Positions 50,693 to 59,963 of a stretch of 64,000 nt of DNA are shown here, in pieces (position 1 is the stretch's first letter; each line of letters begins with the position of its first letter). A model generated the notes under the pieces. That model did no database searches. It was not told the DNA's origin and worked only from the letters and a program-made list of their open reading frames with translations. The stretch lies in contig NC_021169.1 in the NCBI RefSeq assembly GCF_000385565.1, positions 1,284,571 through 1,348,570 on the forward strand, read 5' to 3'. The stretch is from Archaeoglobus sulfaticallidus PM70-1. GTDB taxonomy: Archaea; Halobacteriota; Archaeoglobi; Archaeoglobales; Archaeoglobaceae. Position numbers and translations under genes: made by a program.

Positions 50693-51589
50693 ATGAAAGA
50701 GTTTGAGTTCATTGCCATAGCCAGAGATCTGTTCAAAAGCAGGAAAAAAGAAGTTGTTTACGGAGCAGGAGATGACGATTGTGCTGTGATAAAGCTGAAC
50801 GACAGATACCTTGTGTTATCTTCAGATATGCTCCATGAGCAGTCCGATTTCCCGAAAATAATGACTCCTTTTGAGATAGGCTGGATGAGTGTTGCGGTTA
50901 ATTTTAGCGATCTCGCTGGGAGTGGCGTCAAGCCAGAATACTTCATCTTCGATATTTGCCTGAGAGAGGGGATCGAGGATAGTTTCGAAGAAATCCTGAA
51001 AGGTGTCAAAGCCTTATGTGATAGGTATGATGCCGAGGTTGTTGGAGGAGATGTGGATTTTGGAGATGAACTGTTTATCGTTGGATTCGCTTTGGGATTT
51101 TCTGACAGGGTTGTGGTTCAGAGTGGTGCTAAAGCGGGAGACAGGGTTTACATCACCGGCTTAACCGGAAAATCCCAGTTGGCACTGGAGTACTATTTGA
51201 AAGGATATGATAGAGAAGAGATTCCCTTCGTTAGCTCGCTCGTGATGCCAGAACCAAAGGTAAAAGAAGGTCTAATGCTCACCCACACAGCCAACTCCAT
51301 GACAGACATAAGCGATAGCCTGGCAGTCTCCCTGCACAACATAGCGAGCAGGAGCAATGTTTGCATAGAAATAGAGGCTATGGACCTCTCGGAGTTGCTG
51401 GAGTTCGTGGACTACGATAAAGCTCTGGAACTGTTTCTGTATGGTGGAGGTGATTTCGAGCTTGTTTTCACGAGCGACTCTGAGCCTGAAGTTGGTATTG
51501 AAATCGGCAGGGTCAGGGAAGGTAAGGGAGTTCACATCCTGGATGATATAAAGCGTACAGTTGAGTTCAGAGGGTACAGTCACTTCTAA
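50693..51589 (+). CDS. thiL: Thiamine-monophosphate kinase
   Basis: 298 residues of ThiL, which phosphorylates thiamine monophosphate to the active diphosphate with ATP. It has the PurM/ThiL plan: YGAGDDDCAVIKLNDRYLVL with the metal-binding Asp cluster, SSDMLHEQSDFP, then VNFSDLAGSGVKPEYFIFDI and VVGGDVDFGDELFIVGFALG. The C-terminal ATP-binding-like domain has ANSMTDISDSLAVSLHNIAS and YGGGDFELVFTSDSEPEVGI. It begins the base after nep1 ends. No thiamine synthesis genes are nearby. Confidence 0.93.
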   Translation: MKEFEFIAIARDLFKSRKKEVVYGAGDDDCAVIKLNDRYLVLSSDMLHEQSDFPKIMTPFEIGWMSVAVNFSDLAGSGVKPEYFIFDICLREGIEDSFEEILKGVKALCDRYDAEVVGGDVDFGDELFIVGFALGFSDRVVVQSGAKAGDRVYITGLTGKSQLALEYYLKGYDREEIPFVSSLVMPEPKVKEGLMLTHTANSMTDISDSLAVSLHNIASRSNVCIEIEAMDLSELLEFVDYDKALELFLYGGGDFELVFTSDSEPEVGIEIGRVREGKGVHILDDIKRTVEFRGYSHF

Positions 51590-51616
51590 AGCTGTGATAT
51601 GGGATAAAAAAGATAT

Positions 51617-51709
51617 CTAAAGCGTGTTTGTTCTTCCCACTGGATAGTAAGCGATTTTAGATAAATATCCGATGTCTATTCTACCGTTGTCGTTGAAATC
51701 GACTTTGGA
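51617..51709 (-). pseudogene. Orphan dockerin-module relic
   Basis: On the minus strand a 30-codon open piece reads SKVDFNDNGRIDIGYLSKIA followed by YYPVGRTNTL and a stop. DFNDNGRIDIGYLSKIAYY is a dockerin calcium-binding repeat of the type found at the C-termini of Archaeoglobales surface proteins. An in-frame TGA lies just upstream, and no longer gene can be followed, so only the last exon-like module of a surface protein is left. It lies between thiL and the macrodomain gene. Confidence 0.62.
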
Positions 51710-51810
51710 TCAAAACAGAGCGTAGCTCTACAATCTAGAAGAGTGCAAAGCTGAGGTGATCAATCCACCCCAGCAAAAAACTTTTTCTCTGGTAAAATCT
51801 ATTTTCGTTC

Positions 51811-52335
51811 ATGTCCAAGACCTATAAGGGAGTTGTTCTGGAATTCTATCATGGGGATATTACGAAGCTTGAGGTTGATGCAATCGTCAATGCAGCGAAT
51901 ACGAAGCTCGTGATGGGTGGTGGGGTTGCTGGAGCCATAAAGCGAGCCGGTGGAGTTGAAATAGAGAAAGAGGCTGTAGCGAAGGGCCCAATAAAAATTG
52001 GGGAGGCTGTAGAAACAACAGCCGGGAGGTTGAAAGCGAAGTATGTGATCCATACACCAACGATGGAGCTTGACTTCAAAACGGATGAGAACAAGATAAG
52101 GCTCGCGATGAAAGCTGCTTTGAATAAGGCTAAAGAGCTTGACATTAGATCCATCGCTTTTCCGGCACTGGGTACTGGAGTTGGTGGTTTCTCGAAGGCT
52201 GAAGCGGCGAAGATAATGATAGAGGAGATCAAAAAGGTGATTGACGAGGGAACGAGCCTTGAAAGGATCGTTCTTGCAGATATAAGTGCTGAGCAGGTTG
52301 AGGAATACCGAAAGAAGGCGGAGGAACTCCTATAG
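51811..52335 (+). CDS. Macrodomain protein (ADP-ribose binding or hydrolysis)
   Basis: 174 residues comprising one macrodomain. The ADP-ribose-binding signatures are present: FYHGDITKLEVDAIVNAANT with the Asp and NAAN, GGGVAGAIKRAGG, and the phosphate loop AFPALGTGVGGFSKAEAA. The family binds ADP-ribose, removes it from proteins or nucleic acids, or cleaves O-acetyl-ADP-ribose. The last helix region is EQVEEYRKKAEELL. The compact size and lack of extra domains resemble MacroD/AF1521-like proteins, though it is not an evident orthologue of AF1521. MoaC follows on the same strand. Confidence 0.92.
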   Translation: MSKTYKGVVLEFYHGDITKLEVDAIVNAANTKLVMGGGVAGAIKRAGGVEIEKEAVAKGPIKIGEAVETTAGRLKAKYVIHTPTMELDFKTDENKIRLAMKAALNKAKELDIRSIAFPALGTGVGGFSKAEAAKIMIEEIKKVIDEGTSLERIVLADISAEQVEEYRKKAEELL

Positions 52336-52370
52336 AGTTTTAGAAACATATTAATTTTTTGGATCCTACC

Positions 52371-52844
52371 ATGTTTATGGATTTCACGCACCTCGATGAA
52401 TCGGGAAAGGTTAGAATGGTTGACATCTCTGAGAAAAAGGATGTTCTCAGGATTGCAGTTGCTGAGGGAAAAATTAAGCTGAAAGAGGAAACCATTCATG
52501 CCATTGTTGAAAACAGAGTTGCCAAAGGGAATGTTCTGGCAACGGCAATAGTTGCCGGAACCTTGGCTGTCAAAAAAACACCTGAGTTGATTCCGATGTG
52601 TCATCCTATCCCATTAACTCAGGTTGAGATCGATTTTGAGATCGATGATCATATTAAGGCTATTTGCAGAGTAAAATCGAGAGGTAAAACGGGAGTTGAG
52701 ATGGAAGCTCTAACGGGTGTTACCACCGCTTTGCTTACGATATGGGATATGGTAAAGTCGATGGAGAAGGATGAGAGTGGAAACTATCCGGAAACTGCAA
52801 TCCATGACATCAGGGTTGTGAGCAAGGAAAAGCTTGAAGAGTGA
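52371..52844 (+). CDS. moaC: MoaC, cyclic pyranopterin monophosphate synthase
   Basis: About 157 residues. MoaC works after MoaA to form cyclic pyranopterin monophosphate, the first pterin intermediate of the molybdenum/tungsten cofactor. Conserved parts: [40 protein letters not shown], the active-site [18 protein letters not shown] and [20 protein letters not shown] with the MVKSMEKD lysine segment. ATG 52371 or 52377 is the probable start; an in-frame TTG at 52359 is less likely. It is four bases before the flavoprotein gene's first GTG. Tungsten enzymes are common in this order, which explains the need. Confidence 0.94.
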   Translation: MFMDFTHLDESGKVRMVDISEKKDVLRIAVAEGKIKLKEETIHAIVENRVAKGNVLATAIVAGTLAVKKTPELIPMCHPIPLTQVEIDFEIDDHIKAICRVKSRGKTGVEMEALTGVTTALLTIWDMVKSMEKDESGNYPETAIHDIRVVSKEKLEE

Positions 52845-52856
52845 AAGGTGAGGGTT

Positions 52857-54215
52857 GTGAGAGCTCAAATCGCAAAAATACTGAGGGATAGCGGAGTTGA
52901 GCCATACACAGATGCCAGTGGATACGTCTTCGATGAAACTCCTGAAACAGTCAGGATCGAACCATGCAGAGATGTAATTGTTGTTAAGCCAAGAAATACA
53001 GAAGAGGTTGCAAGAGTAATGCGGATTGCCTATGAACATAACATTCCTGTTTTCGTAAGGGGTGGCGGAACGGGCTTGAGCTGCGGAGCGGTACCAACAA
53101 AAACAGGAATAGTCCTCTCAACCGAAAGGATGAAGAGGATAGAGGTGGATGCTGAAAATCTGTGTGCTGTTTGCTCTGCTGGAGTTACCCTCGGCGAGCT
53201 GATCAACGCTGCTGAATCAAAGGGTTTGAGCTTCCCACCTCATCCGGGAAGCGAGTCAGCAACTGTTGCCGGGATGGTTGCCACAAATGCTGGTGGAGTC
53301 AGGGCGATGAAGTATGGGGTGATGAGAAACTATGTGATCGGGCTGAAGGCTGTTCTCGCGGATGGAGAGGTTCTGAGCCTTGGCGGGAAAATGATCAAGA
53401 ACAATGCTGGCTACAACCTGATGCACCTGCTCATTGGAAGTGAAGGAACTCTCGCGATTATAACCGAAGTCGTGCTGAAGCTTTTACCCCCTTTCAGGGA
53501 AACCCTAACGCTCGCAGTACCGTTTAGATGCGTCGAGGATGCCATCAGAATTGTGCCAAAGATAATGATTGAGAGCATGCCATTGGCTCTGGAGTATATC
53601 GAGGGTGAGGCTATCACATATGGTGAGAAAGCGAGCGGTAAAAGATGGCCTCCGAGGGATAAAGCGAATCTTATGGTTATCCTCGATGGAGACAGTAAGG
53701 ATGATTTGATGAGAAAAGCTGAAAGGGTTGCTGAGATTTGCGAGAGAAGTAATGCCGTTGATGTCTTCGTAGCAACTGGCAGAGAAGAGAAGGATTTGCT
53801 TGCTGTGAGAAGCCTGATATATGAAGGAATCAAGAACGATCTGATCGAGATACTCGATGTTTCAGTTCCAGTAGCCAAAATACCGGAATACATAAGGAAA
53901 TGTAACGATGTGGCTGAAAAAATGGGATTCAAGGTTATCAACTACGGGCATGCGGGAGATGGAAACATACACCAGCACCCGATGAAGCGGGTGGGCTGGG
54001 AGAAGGATTATGAGGGGCTGAGAATGAGGTTCTTTGAGATAGCATCAGATCTCGGTGGAACCATAACTGGAGAGCATGGTATTGGTGCCCTGAAAAAAGA
54101 TCATCTGAAACACTTTATCTCAGAGAGAGAATATCGGATAATGCAGGAGATGAAGAGGATATTCGATCCAAAAGGCATCCTTAACCCCGGAAAGGTTGTT
54201 GACCATGTTCGTTAA
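52857..54215 (+). CDS. FAD-linked D-lactate/glycolate dehydrogenase-type oxidoreductase
   Basis: About 452 residues of the GlcD/Dld family, similar to the D-lactate dehydrogenase of A. fulgidus. The FAD_binding_4 domain holds [20 protein letters not shown], then [20 protein letters not shown] and [20 protein letters not shown]; the FAD-oxidase C domain holds [19 protein letters not shown] and [17 protein letters not shown], ending in [13 protein letters not shown]. It oxidises a 2-hydroxy acid and passes electrons on, probably to a membrane quinone through a partner. AAGGTGAGG at 52844-52852 points to GTG 52857; GTG 52848 is inside that site. Its 3' end overlaps xpb. Exact substrate uncertain. 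Confidence 0.9.
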   Translation: MRAQIAKILRDSGVEPYTDASGYVFDETPETVRIEPCRDVIVVKPRNTEEVARVMRIAYEHNIPVFVRGGGTGLSCGAVPTKTGIVLSTERMKRIEVDAENLCAVCSAGVTLGELINAAESKGLSFPPHPGSESATVAGMVATNAGGVRAMKYGVMRNYVIGLKAVLADGEVLSLGGKMIKNNAGYNLMHLLIGSEGTLAIITEVVLKLLPPFRETLTLAVPFRCVEDAIRIVPKIMIESMPLALEYIEGEAITYGEKASGKRWPPRDKANLMVILDGDSKDDLMRKAERVAEICERSNAVDVFVATGREEKDLLAVRSLIYEGIKNDLIEILDVSVPVAKIPEYIRKCNDVAEKMGFKVINYGHAGDGNIHQHPMKRVGWEKDYEGLRMRFFEIASDLGGTITGEHGIGALKKDHLKHFISEREYRIMQEMKRIFDPKGILNPGKVVDHVR

Positions 54216-55539
54216 GCTCTCCTACGATAGGGGAACGATAATCGCGAAGGGTGATGTGCACATACCCTTCGGAAGTTTCGATGAGAGAGTTGGTTGTTAT
54301 AGAGTTTTAGCATACAAGTACCGTGATCTGGTAGAGTACCTCAACCTGTCGGGAATCGAGTACGAGGAAGAGGTTTTCGATCCCCCGCCAACACCCTTCT
54401 TCGATGCAGAGTTTGAGCTCAGGGATTATCAGGAGGAGGCTGTTCAGAAGTGGATGGTGGACAGGAGAGGGGTTGTGGTTCTGCCAACCGGGGCAGGCAA
54501 GACATATGTTGCGATGGAGATTATAAGAGAACTGAATGTTCCAACTCTCATTGTGGTTCCAACCCTCGACCTCATCGACCAGTGGATGGCCAAACTATCC
54601 ATTTTCGGAGAGATTGGAGAGTTCTCTGGAAGAAAAAAGGAGATTAAAGCTATAACTATATCAACCTATGATTCTGCATACATTAACGCTGAAACTCTCG
54701 GCAACAAATTCCTGCTTATTGTTTTCGATGAGGTTCATCATTTACCCTCTGAGAGCTACAGGGTGATTGCCGAGATGAGCTGTGCGCCATACAGGCTTGG
54801 TTTAACGGCTACGATGGAAAGAGAGGATGGACTGCATAGTTTGCTGCCAAAGCTTGTGGGTGGGAAGGTTTACGAGGTAACTCATGACCAGATATCGGAG
54901 CATTTGGCACCCTTTACAATAAAGAGAATAAAGGTTCCGCTGAGTGAGAAAGAAAAGGGGGCGTATGATCAACTATCCAAGAAGTTCAGGGATTATTTGA
55001 AGAAAAAGGGTATGAAGCTAACATCCATGGATGACTTTCGAAAAATAGTGATGCGAACAGGATTTGACAAACAGGCTTATGAAGCTCTGAAGTCTTGGGA
55101 GGAAGCAAGGAAAATTGCCTACAACTCGAAAAACAAGCTCAAAGTGTTGAAAAATTTGTTGCAGAGGCACAGAAAGGATAAGATAATCATATTCACGAGG
55201 TACAACGATCTCGTTTACAGGATTTCGAGGCTGTTTCTGATTCCGGCGATAACATACAAAACTGATCAGAGTGAGAGGAAGGAGATACTGAGAAACTTCA
55301 GGAGAGGTATTTACAGGGTTATTGTAAGCAGTCAGGTTCTTGATGAGGGCGTGGATGTCCCGGATGCCAACATCGGCATAATTATGAGCGGTAGCGGGAG
55401 TGCTAGGGAGTACATTCAAAGGCTAGGCAGAATATTGAGACCTTCAGGAAAGAAAGCGATTCTTTATGAGATAGTCTCATCCGAAACCTCTGAGGAGAGG
55501 GTATCGCGCAGAAGGAGGAGGAAACTAAAGAACAAGTAG
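54205..55539 (+). CDS. xpb: XPB/Rad25 DNA helicase
   Basis: 444 residues of archaeal XPB, an SF2 translocase for DNA repair that works with Bax1. An N-terminal damage-recognition domain (residues about 1-75) precedes helicase domain 1 with Walker [17 protein letters not shown], box [11 protein letters not shown] (DEVH) and the XPB-specific RED motif in [10 protein letters not shown] thumb-like insertion is in [20 protein letters not shown]. Helicase domain 2 has [18 protein letters not shown] and [23 protein letters not shown] 54205 overlaps the previous gene; GGAAAGGTTG serves as ribosome site. The nuclease Bax1 follows 73 bases later, as in A. fulgidus. Confidence 0.95.
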   Translation: MFVKLSYDRGTIIAKGDVHIPFGSFDERVGCYRVLAYKYRDLVEYLNLSGIEYEEEVFDPPPTPFFDAEFELRDYQEEAVQKWMVDRRGVVVLPTGAGKTYVAMEIIRELNVPTLIVVPTLDLIDQWMAKLSIFGEIGEFSGRKKEIKAITISTYDSAYINAETLGNKFLLIVFDEVHHLPSESYRVIAEMSCAPYRLGLTATMEREDGLHSLLPKLVGGKVYEVTHDQISEHLAPFTIKRIKVPLSEKEKGAYDQLSKKFRDYLKKKGMKLTSMDDFRKIVMRTGFDKQAYEALKSWEEARKIAYNSKNKLKVLKNLLQRHRKDKIIIFTRYNDLVYRISRLFLIPAITYKTDQSERKEILRNFRRGIYRVIVSSQVLDEGVDVPDANIGIIMSGSGSAREYIQRLGRILRPSGKKAILYEIVSSETSEERVSRRRRRKLKNK

Positions 55540-55612
55540 AGATTGACATGTAAAATTTGTATATCTATTTCTCTCCAATAGATTAATATTTAATCGATAT
55601 TAGATATTTACC

Positions 55613-56968
55613 GTGCTTCCGAAAGAGTACCTTGATGTGAGAAAGATCAAAGGAAAAATTTACCCGAGATTTGTGGATTTCGAGTGGTTCGACATCGCGA
55701 AGAAGGTAATTTCCATCTATGCCAAAAATACAGGAAACAAGCTGAAAAAAGCCAGGAATGAGGTTAAGAAGATCGAAGATTCCGAGAATTACAAGAAGAT
55801 AAGGGCTTTTGCGAGGATAGTTGAGAGGGAGATCGATTTTAAAAGTCCGACCACCCTCAATCCTTTAGAGGTAAGAAAGCTCCTGTTCTCTAAGGGCCCT
55901 GTTACTACTGCCAGCGAGAGGGAGAAAGTTATAGAAGAGGTTGCGAGAAGGTTTGGAGTTGATAAGAGGGAGATAGAGCTATCGATGTTTGGAGATATGG
56001 AAGAGGACAGCATAATTGACGGGGTAAAGGTGGATCCTGAAACCCTGCTTATGAAGTACAACCTTTCGCTCCTGCAAACAACGCTGATGAACGCAATAGC
56101 AGTTAGGTTCAGGGTGGAAGATAATCACAAGAAAGTCTTCTCCGGAATAAAGAGGCTTGGGCTGATGTACGAGATAGAAGATGAGTTCGTCAGGCTGACA
56201 GGCCCGGCATCCATCCTGAAGCAAACGAAGAAGTACGGAACGGCTTTTGCAAAGCTAATACCCGCAATAGTAAACTCGAGATTATGGGTTATACATGCCG
56301 AAATTCTTGATTATGACAGGATATACAGAATGTCAATCAGCAGTGAGGATGGGGTGATGTTTTACAGAGAAAAGCTCAGCATGGATTTCGACTCATCGCT
56401 GGAAGAGGAGCTCTACAGCAGACTGATATGCTCAAGAAGGGATCTTGAAATTGTAAGAGAGCCATCACTGGTTTCTGTTGGTGGGTTTGCCTTCATCCCT
56501 GACTTCAGAATTAGAAGAGGGGACAGGGAGATATATATAGAGATCGCTGGTTTCTGGACAGAAGATTATGTGAAAAAGAAGGTGGAGAAAATTGAGAGGG
56601 CCAATATACCGCTGCTGGTTGTTGCAAGGGAAGAAATAGCAGAGAAGCTGAAAAGCAGGCATGTGATCCGTTTCAAAAATAAACTGCCATATTTGAAAAT
56701 CCTGAAGTTCATAAACGAGTACTTCGCTGACAGTGGTGGCAAAAACATTATGAAAGCTGAGGGAGAGGTGCCTGAGAAATACCTGAGATATAAGGACTGG
56801 TTTGTAAGCATCGACTTTATTGAGTACTGCAAGAAATGCATAGAAGAAGGTAGAGTAGAGGAGGTTGTTGAAAAAGAGGGCGGGAGTATAGCGCTGGAGT
56901 ATCTTGGCTACAAGGTTGTTTGGGACGGACTGTCAGATTTCAGGATAGTAAGGGTGCATGATGATTAG
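55613..56968 (+). CDS. bax1: Bax1 nuclease, partner of XPB (DUF790)
   Basis: 451 residues of Bax1, the structure-specific endonuclease that binds archaeal XPB and cuts DNA bubbles and forks, doing the job of XPG in an archaeal nucleotide-excision path. An N-terminal domain of about 280 residues (DFEWFDIAKKVISIYAKNTG; LLFSKGPVTTASEREKVIEE) precedes a PD-(D/E)XK nuclease core: FAFIPDFRIRRGDREIYIEI with Asp and Glu-Ile-Ala-Gly catalytic residues. It starts with GTG 55613; no other start is convincing. The frame continues to VRVHDD without interruption, so it looks functional. Confidence 0.92.
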   Translation: MLPKEYLDVRKIKGKIYPRFVDFEWFDIAKKVISIYAKNTGNKLKKARNEVKKIEDSENYKKIRAFARIVEREIDFKSPTTLNPLEVRKLLFSKGPVTTASEREKVIEEVARRFGVDKREIELSMFGDMEEDSIIDGVKVDPETLLMKYNLSLLQTTLMNAIAVRFRVEDNHKKVFSGIKRLGLMYEIEDEFVRLTGPASILKQTKKYGTAFAKLIPAIVNSRLWVIHAEILDYDRIYRMSISSEDGVMFYREKLSMDFDSSLEEELYSRLICSRRDLEIVREPSLVSVGGFAFIPDFRIRRGDREIYIEIAGFWTEDYVKKKVEKIERANIPLLVVAREEIAEKLKSRHVIRFKNKLPYLKILKFINEYFADSGGKNIMKAEGEVPEKYLRYKDWFVSIDFIEYCKKCIEEGRVEEVVEKEGGSIALEYLGYKVVWDGLSDFRIVRVHDD

Positions 56969-57053
56969 CTCTTGAACTGCATGTTGGCGTTAGCTTTATT
57001 TAGAATTCGGGATAGAGTTATTTAGAGTTGTGTTAAAAGGTGGAGGTAGAGCC

Positions 57054-57560
57054 ATGATTCCTGAAAGGATGTTAAAAGCTTTGAACAGGCAGATAAATGC
57101 TGAGTTCTATTCTGCATACCTTTATCTGTCAATGGCAACATACTTTGAGAGCATCAGCCTGAAAGGCTTTGCCAACTGGATGAGGGTTCAGGCTAAGGAG
57201 GAATTAATGCATGCTATGAAGTTATTCGACTTTGTGGTTGAGCGAGGTGGCAGGGTTAAGCTTGACGGGATCGAAAAACCTCCAAGCGAGTGGAAATCCC
57301 CGCTCGATGCGTTTGAGGCTGTTTACAGGCATGAGGTCAAGGTTACATCCATGATAAACGAGCTCGTGGATCTGGCACTGGAGGAGAAGGATCATGCATC
57401 CTATGCATTTCTGCAGTGGTATGTGATGGAGCAGGTTGAGGAGGAAGCATCTGCTGATGAAATCGTTCAGAAGCTGAAGCTCGTCGGGGATGAAAAGAGC
57501 GGTCTTTTCGCCATAGATCAGGAACTGGCAAAGAGGCAGTTCACGGAAGTACAGCAATAA
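57054..57560 (+). CDS. ftn: Ferritin
   Basis: 168 residues of the non-haem ferritin family, similar to the A. fulgidus protein AfFtn, a 24-subunit cage with unusually large pores. Ferroxidase ligands are visible: Glu in [15 protein letters not shown], Glu and His in [15 protein letters not shown], Glu in [20 protein letters not shown] and Gln/Glu in [16 protein letters not shown]. It oxidises and stores iron, which suits iron-rich growth settings. A GGTGGAGG site selects ATG 57054; the frame is open from 57030 but the added residues are not ferritin-like. A HEAT-repeat gene follows eight bases on. Confidence 0.94.
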   Translation: MIPERMLKALNRQINAEFYSAYLYLSMATYFESISLKGFANWMRVQAKEELMHAMKLFDFVVERGGRVKLDGIEKPPSEWKSPLDAFEAVYRHEVKVTSMINELVDLALEEKDHASYAFLQWYVMEQVEEEASADEIVQKLKLVGDEKSGLFAIDQELAKRQFTEVQQ

Positions 57561-57567
57561 TTGCCGG

Positions 57568-58194
57568 GTGTTTACTTTGAAGCAGAGGATCGCAGAGATC
57601 GTTAGGGGTAGAAGATACGAGGAGCTTCTGGAGCTCAGCCATAAAAGGGGTCTCAAGAAGGTTGCAACCTCCCTGATATCCTTTCTTTATCTGGATGAGC
57701 TGATGGTTTTCCATTCTGCTGAAGCGATTGGTGTCGTTTGCAGAGAGATTGAAAAGAGGGATGACGAATTTGTAAGAAACATTCTCAGAAGGCTGTTCTG
57801 GCATCTGAGCGATGAATCTGGGGCTTACTGTAAAGGAGCCCCGCTTGCTATTGGAGAGATTGGAAGAAACTGCCCAGTAGCTTTCGATAATTTCAGGAAC
57901 ATGCTGCTAGCTTTACTCAGAAATGAGGAGGTTGAGAAGAAGTATGTTCTGTATGCGATTTACAGAAGTGCGAGAGAGATGAGGTCAGCCTATCCCGATC
58001 CTGTTGAAGAGATAAAGCCATATCTGAGATATAGTGGAGAGATAAAGGCGTATGCCATTTTAGCCCTCATCGCACTGGGTTATATACCTGAAATTGATGC
58101 CGATGAGAGGGTTAGGATATATATCGACGGAGATTTCAGGGAGATAGCTTTGGTTGAGCTGAAAAATTTTGTCAATCGTGAGAATGTTAAGTAA
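57568..58194 (+). CDS. HEAT-repeat protein of the DVU_0298 type
   Basis: 208 residues of short alpha-helical repeats. The middle stretch RLFWHLSDESGAYCKGAPLA, then IGEIGRNCPVAFDNF, is the hallmark of DVU_0298-like proteins (NDESGGIGW.AP.AIGEI in relatives) common in sulfate reducers and related anaerobes. Function is unknown; such proteins are thought to bind partner proteins. It starts with GTG 57568, eight bases after the ferritin stop, and may be cotranscribed. It is the last clear host gene before the integrated element. Confidence 0.78.
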   Translation: MFTLKQRIAEIVRGRRYEELLELSHKRGLKKVATSLISFLYLDELMVFHSAEAIGVVCREIEKRDDEFVRNILRRLFWHLSDESGAYCKGAPLAIGEIGRNCPVAFDNFRNMLLALLRNEEVEKKYVLYAIYRSAREMRSAYPDPVEEIKPYLRYSGEIKAYAILALIALGYIPEIDADERVRIYIDGDFREIALVELKNFVNRENVK

Positions 58195-58256
58195 CTGGAA
58201 ACCGTATTGAGGTTTTGAATTTCTCTGGAGAGCTGAAAATTGGATGCAGTATCACA

Positions 58257-58472
58257 TCAAATCAATAATCGTCTCAACACAAAACCAAACAACATGCGCC
58301 GGCCGGGATTTGAACCCGGGGCAAGGGCTCGGCAAGCCCTGGTGTTTCCAGTTATTTTTGGATTTTGAAGGCTTTTAAGGCTTTTTTCGAGTAACTGAGA
58401 CAGATTAATCTTGTTCTGCCGTGCATACTCCAACAGTTCGGCATCAATATAAACAGAAGTCCGTTTTTTCAT
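58257..58472 (-). CDS. Ribbon-helix-helix protein whose 3' end runs through the att site
   Basis: 71 residues. MKKRTSVYIDAELLEYARQN, then KINLSQLLEKSLKSL is a ribbon-helix-helix domain of CopG/antitoxin type. The remaining residues (ACRALAPGSNPGRRMLFGFV) are translated from the tRNA-Gly fragment and from host DNA beyond it. In the excised element the protein would therefore end differently. No partner toxin is seen. The domain suggests a self-regulated repressor or antitoxin; it is the element's outermost gene. Confidence 0.55.
   Translation of the reverse strand: MKKRTSVYIDAELLEYARQNKINLSQLLEKSLKSLQNPKITGNTRACRALAPGSNPGRRMLFGFVLRRLLI
58295..58340 (-). tRNA. 3' fragment of tRNA-Gly(GCC), an attachment-site remnant
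   Basis: Read on the minus strand: anticodon stem AGGGC, loop TTGCCGA with anticodon GCC, stem GCCCT, a short variable region, T-arm CCGGG TTCAAAT CCCGG, the acceptor strand CCGGCGC and discriminator A. The D-arm and the 5' acceptor strand are absent: upstream comes GGAAACACC and AT-rich sequence. It is thus about nucleotides 27-73 of the tRNA, the normal look of an attachment site left by a tRNA-targeting integrase. Confidence 0.85.
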
Positions 58473-58581
58473 TTTATCACTTCAATTGTATTTATATAAA
58501 GTTATGAACCGACATTTTGTCCACTATCCGGAAAACTTGACAGATCAATCATAATGCCAATACAGCTTTCCTAACACTTGA

Positions 58582-58881
58582 TTACCCTAGTAGTTCTTTT
58601 GCTAATTCCACTTTTTTTATGTGTAAATAGGCGGTTAGTTCCTCTATGAACTCAACAACCCATGCTAAATTGTGTTGGGTAAAAGATACGATCACTATAA
58701 CGGTCCCATCGTGTTTAATTACACAGTTCAGCACCACAATCGAGTCATCTCTTTTTATGTAGTATACACCTGTTTGTTTTTGTACATCAAATTTACCCTC
58801 TATGAAGGTCTTTAATTTCTCTTCATTTTCTTCCGAAATCAGTTCTGCCTCCAAAACTAATCCATATTTTTTCCCAAACAT
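58582..58881 (-). CDS. Unknown 99-residue protein of the integrated element
   Basis: Alternating strands and helices (YGLVLEAELISEENEEKLKT; IVVLNCVIKHDGTVIVIVSF), no signal peptide, no membrane span and no cysteine cluster. The strand-rich centre recalls small ferredoxin-like folds; no family is recognised. A GGGGGATG segment just before the ATG can serve as ribosome site. It is in line with the gene at 58906 on the same strand. Confidence 0.6.
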   Translation of the reverse strand: MFGKKYGLVLEAELISEENEEKLKTFIEGKFDVQKQTGVYYIKRDDSIVVLNCVIKHDGTVIVIVSFTQHNLAWVVEFIEELTAYLHIKKVELAKELLG

Positions 58882-58905
58882 CTTTCATCCCCCCATAACC
58901 ATATT

Positions 58906-59220
58906 TCAGCTGAACAAATACCACTCGGCATAGCGGTAGAACTCCATGGCATCGTGTTCGTCCATACCATATATCTCTGCGATCCTCTTGACTATCTGCT
59001 TTGCATTATATCCCTTCTCGACCATCCAGGCAACATTGCGGGTTATCATTTCTGCAAGCTCCCTCTCCTCAATCGTCGATTCGATTTCGATCCGCTTTGG
59101 GATCCTATCGATCTCAATGACTCTTGCGTTATCAACCTCATACTCCCTAATCTTCTTGTCAACAACAACACTAACCTCGATCCAGATTCTTTTATTTTCC
59201 AGCTCAAGGGAGGTGATCAT
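58906..59220 (-). CDS. Unknown 104-residue protein of the integrated element
   Basis: An N-terminal beta part (LELENKRIWIEVSVVVDKKI, then YEVDNARVIEIDRIPKRIEI) and a C-terminal helical part (ERELAEMITRNVAWMVEKGY) ending in YGMDEHDAMEFYRYAEWYLF. No known motif. Strong GGAGGTGAT ribosome site (AAGGGAGGTGATC overlapping the start). Likely cotranscribed with the gene at 58582. Confidence 0.6.
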   Translation of the reverse strand: MITSLELENKRIWIEVSVVVDKKIREYEVDNARVIEIDRIPKRIEIESTIEERELAEMITRNVAWMVEKGYNAKQIVKRIAEIYGMDEHDAMEFYRYAEWYLFS

Positions 59221-59277
59221 ACAGAGACCCCCTATACTCGATTTTCATTTTTAAAGTCAAAAAATTAAGTTGGATCC

Positions 59278-59427
59278 ATGGAAGAAATTGTAATCCCAGT
59301 GAGGGGGAAGATCAAGCGTATTGTTGCTGAAGTTAAAGAGATAGTTGTAGAACTTGAATTCGTCGGATATGGTGTTAGAGAGATCACGATTCCTGTAGAG
59401 GGCGACATAACTGGTCTAAAATTTTAA
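59278..59427 (+). CDS. Small 49-residue beta-type protein
   Basis: From ATG 59278: MEEIVIPVRGKIKRIVAEVK, then ELEFVGYGVREITIPVEGDI, ending GLKF. Two similar Ile-Val-Pro-Val segments (EEIVIPVRGKI and REITIPVEGDI) suggest an internal repeat and a small beta-barrel, of AbrB or MazE-like size. No family assigned. It overlaps by four bases the end of the convergent gene at 59424. Confidence 0.45.
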   Translation: MEEIVIPVRGKIKRIVAEVKEIVVELEFVGYGVREITIPVEGDITGLKF

Positions 59428-59960
59428 CTCAATAATTTATCTGCCAGTTCAGTTGATTTGGTTAAGTGTTCTGAAGCCGAATTGATATATTCAGTTGCTC
59501 TATTGATTTTTTCTGCATCGTTGTCTCTTACACCATATTCTAAGTTTATCCCTGCAAGTTTGAAGTCTATCAAGGCCAGCTTGAACTCATCTCTGAGATC
59601 TTCCAATTCATCTGAGATCTTAAAATCGTCTATTTCTGATAATGCCATCTCTGCCTCGTATCTCAACATAGCCCCACCCAGTTCTAAAGCAGAAAAATTA
59701 TTACTGTTGGCAGCATCAACAGCAAATTTCAGAGCATCCATTACTCGATGATCCGTTTGTATGACCCAATTTATAAATTCACGGTCTGAATCAGAAAGTT
59801 GCGATGTTGGCATGGAAGTGGATGTTGGAGTTGCTGTTGAAGCAGATGTAACGGTAGGTGCTGCTTGCTGATTTTCAGATTCTTCTCCACCGAGAGATGC
59901 CAAGATAAAAAACAACACGACTAAACCCAAAACAATCCATCTTTTTTTCAATTTCCTCAC
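59424..59960 (-). CDS. Membrane-anchored exported helical protein
   Basis: 178 residues. Basic start MRKLKKRWIVLGLVVLFFIL is a membrane anchor or signal peptide. A low-complexity Ser/Thr/Pro/Ala linker follows (APTVTSASTATPTSTSMPTS), then a helical domain of about 120 residues (DREFINWVIQTDHRVMDALK; LKLALIDFKLAGINLEYG-like). The plan, anchor plus disordered linker plus helical bundle, is common in small archaeal and bacterial surface proteins of unknown use. Gene order with the next upstream RHH gene (3 bases apart) suggests one operon. Confidence 0.65.
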   Translation of the reverse strand: MRKLKKRWIVLGLVVLFFILASLGGEESENQQAAPTVTSASTATPTSTSMPTSQLSDSDREFINWVIQTDHRVMDALKFAVDAANSNNFSALELGGAMLRYEAEMALSEIDDFKISDELEDLRDEFKLALIDFKLAGINLEYGVRDNDAEKINRATEYINSASEHLTKSTELADKLLS

Positions 59961-59963
59961 CTC

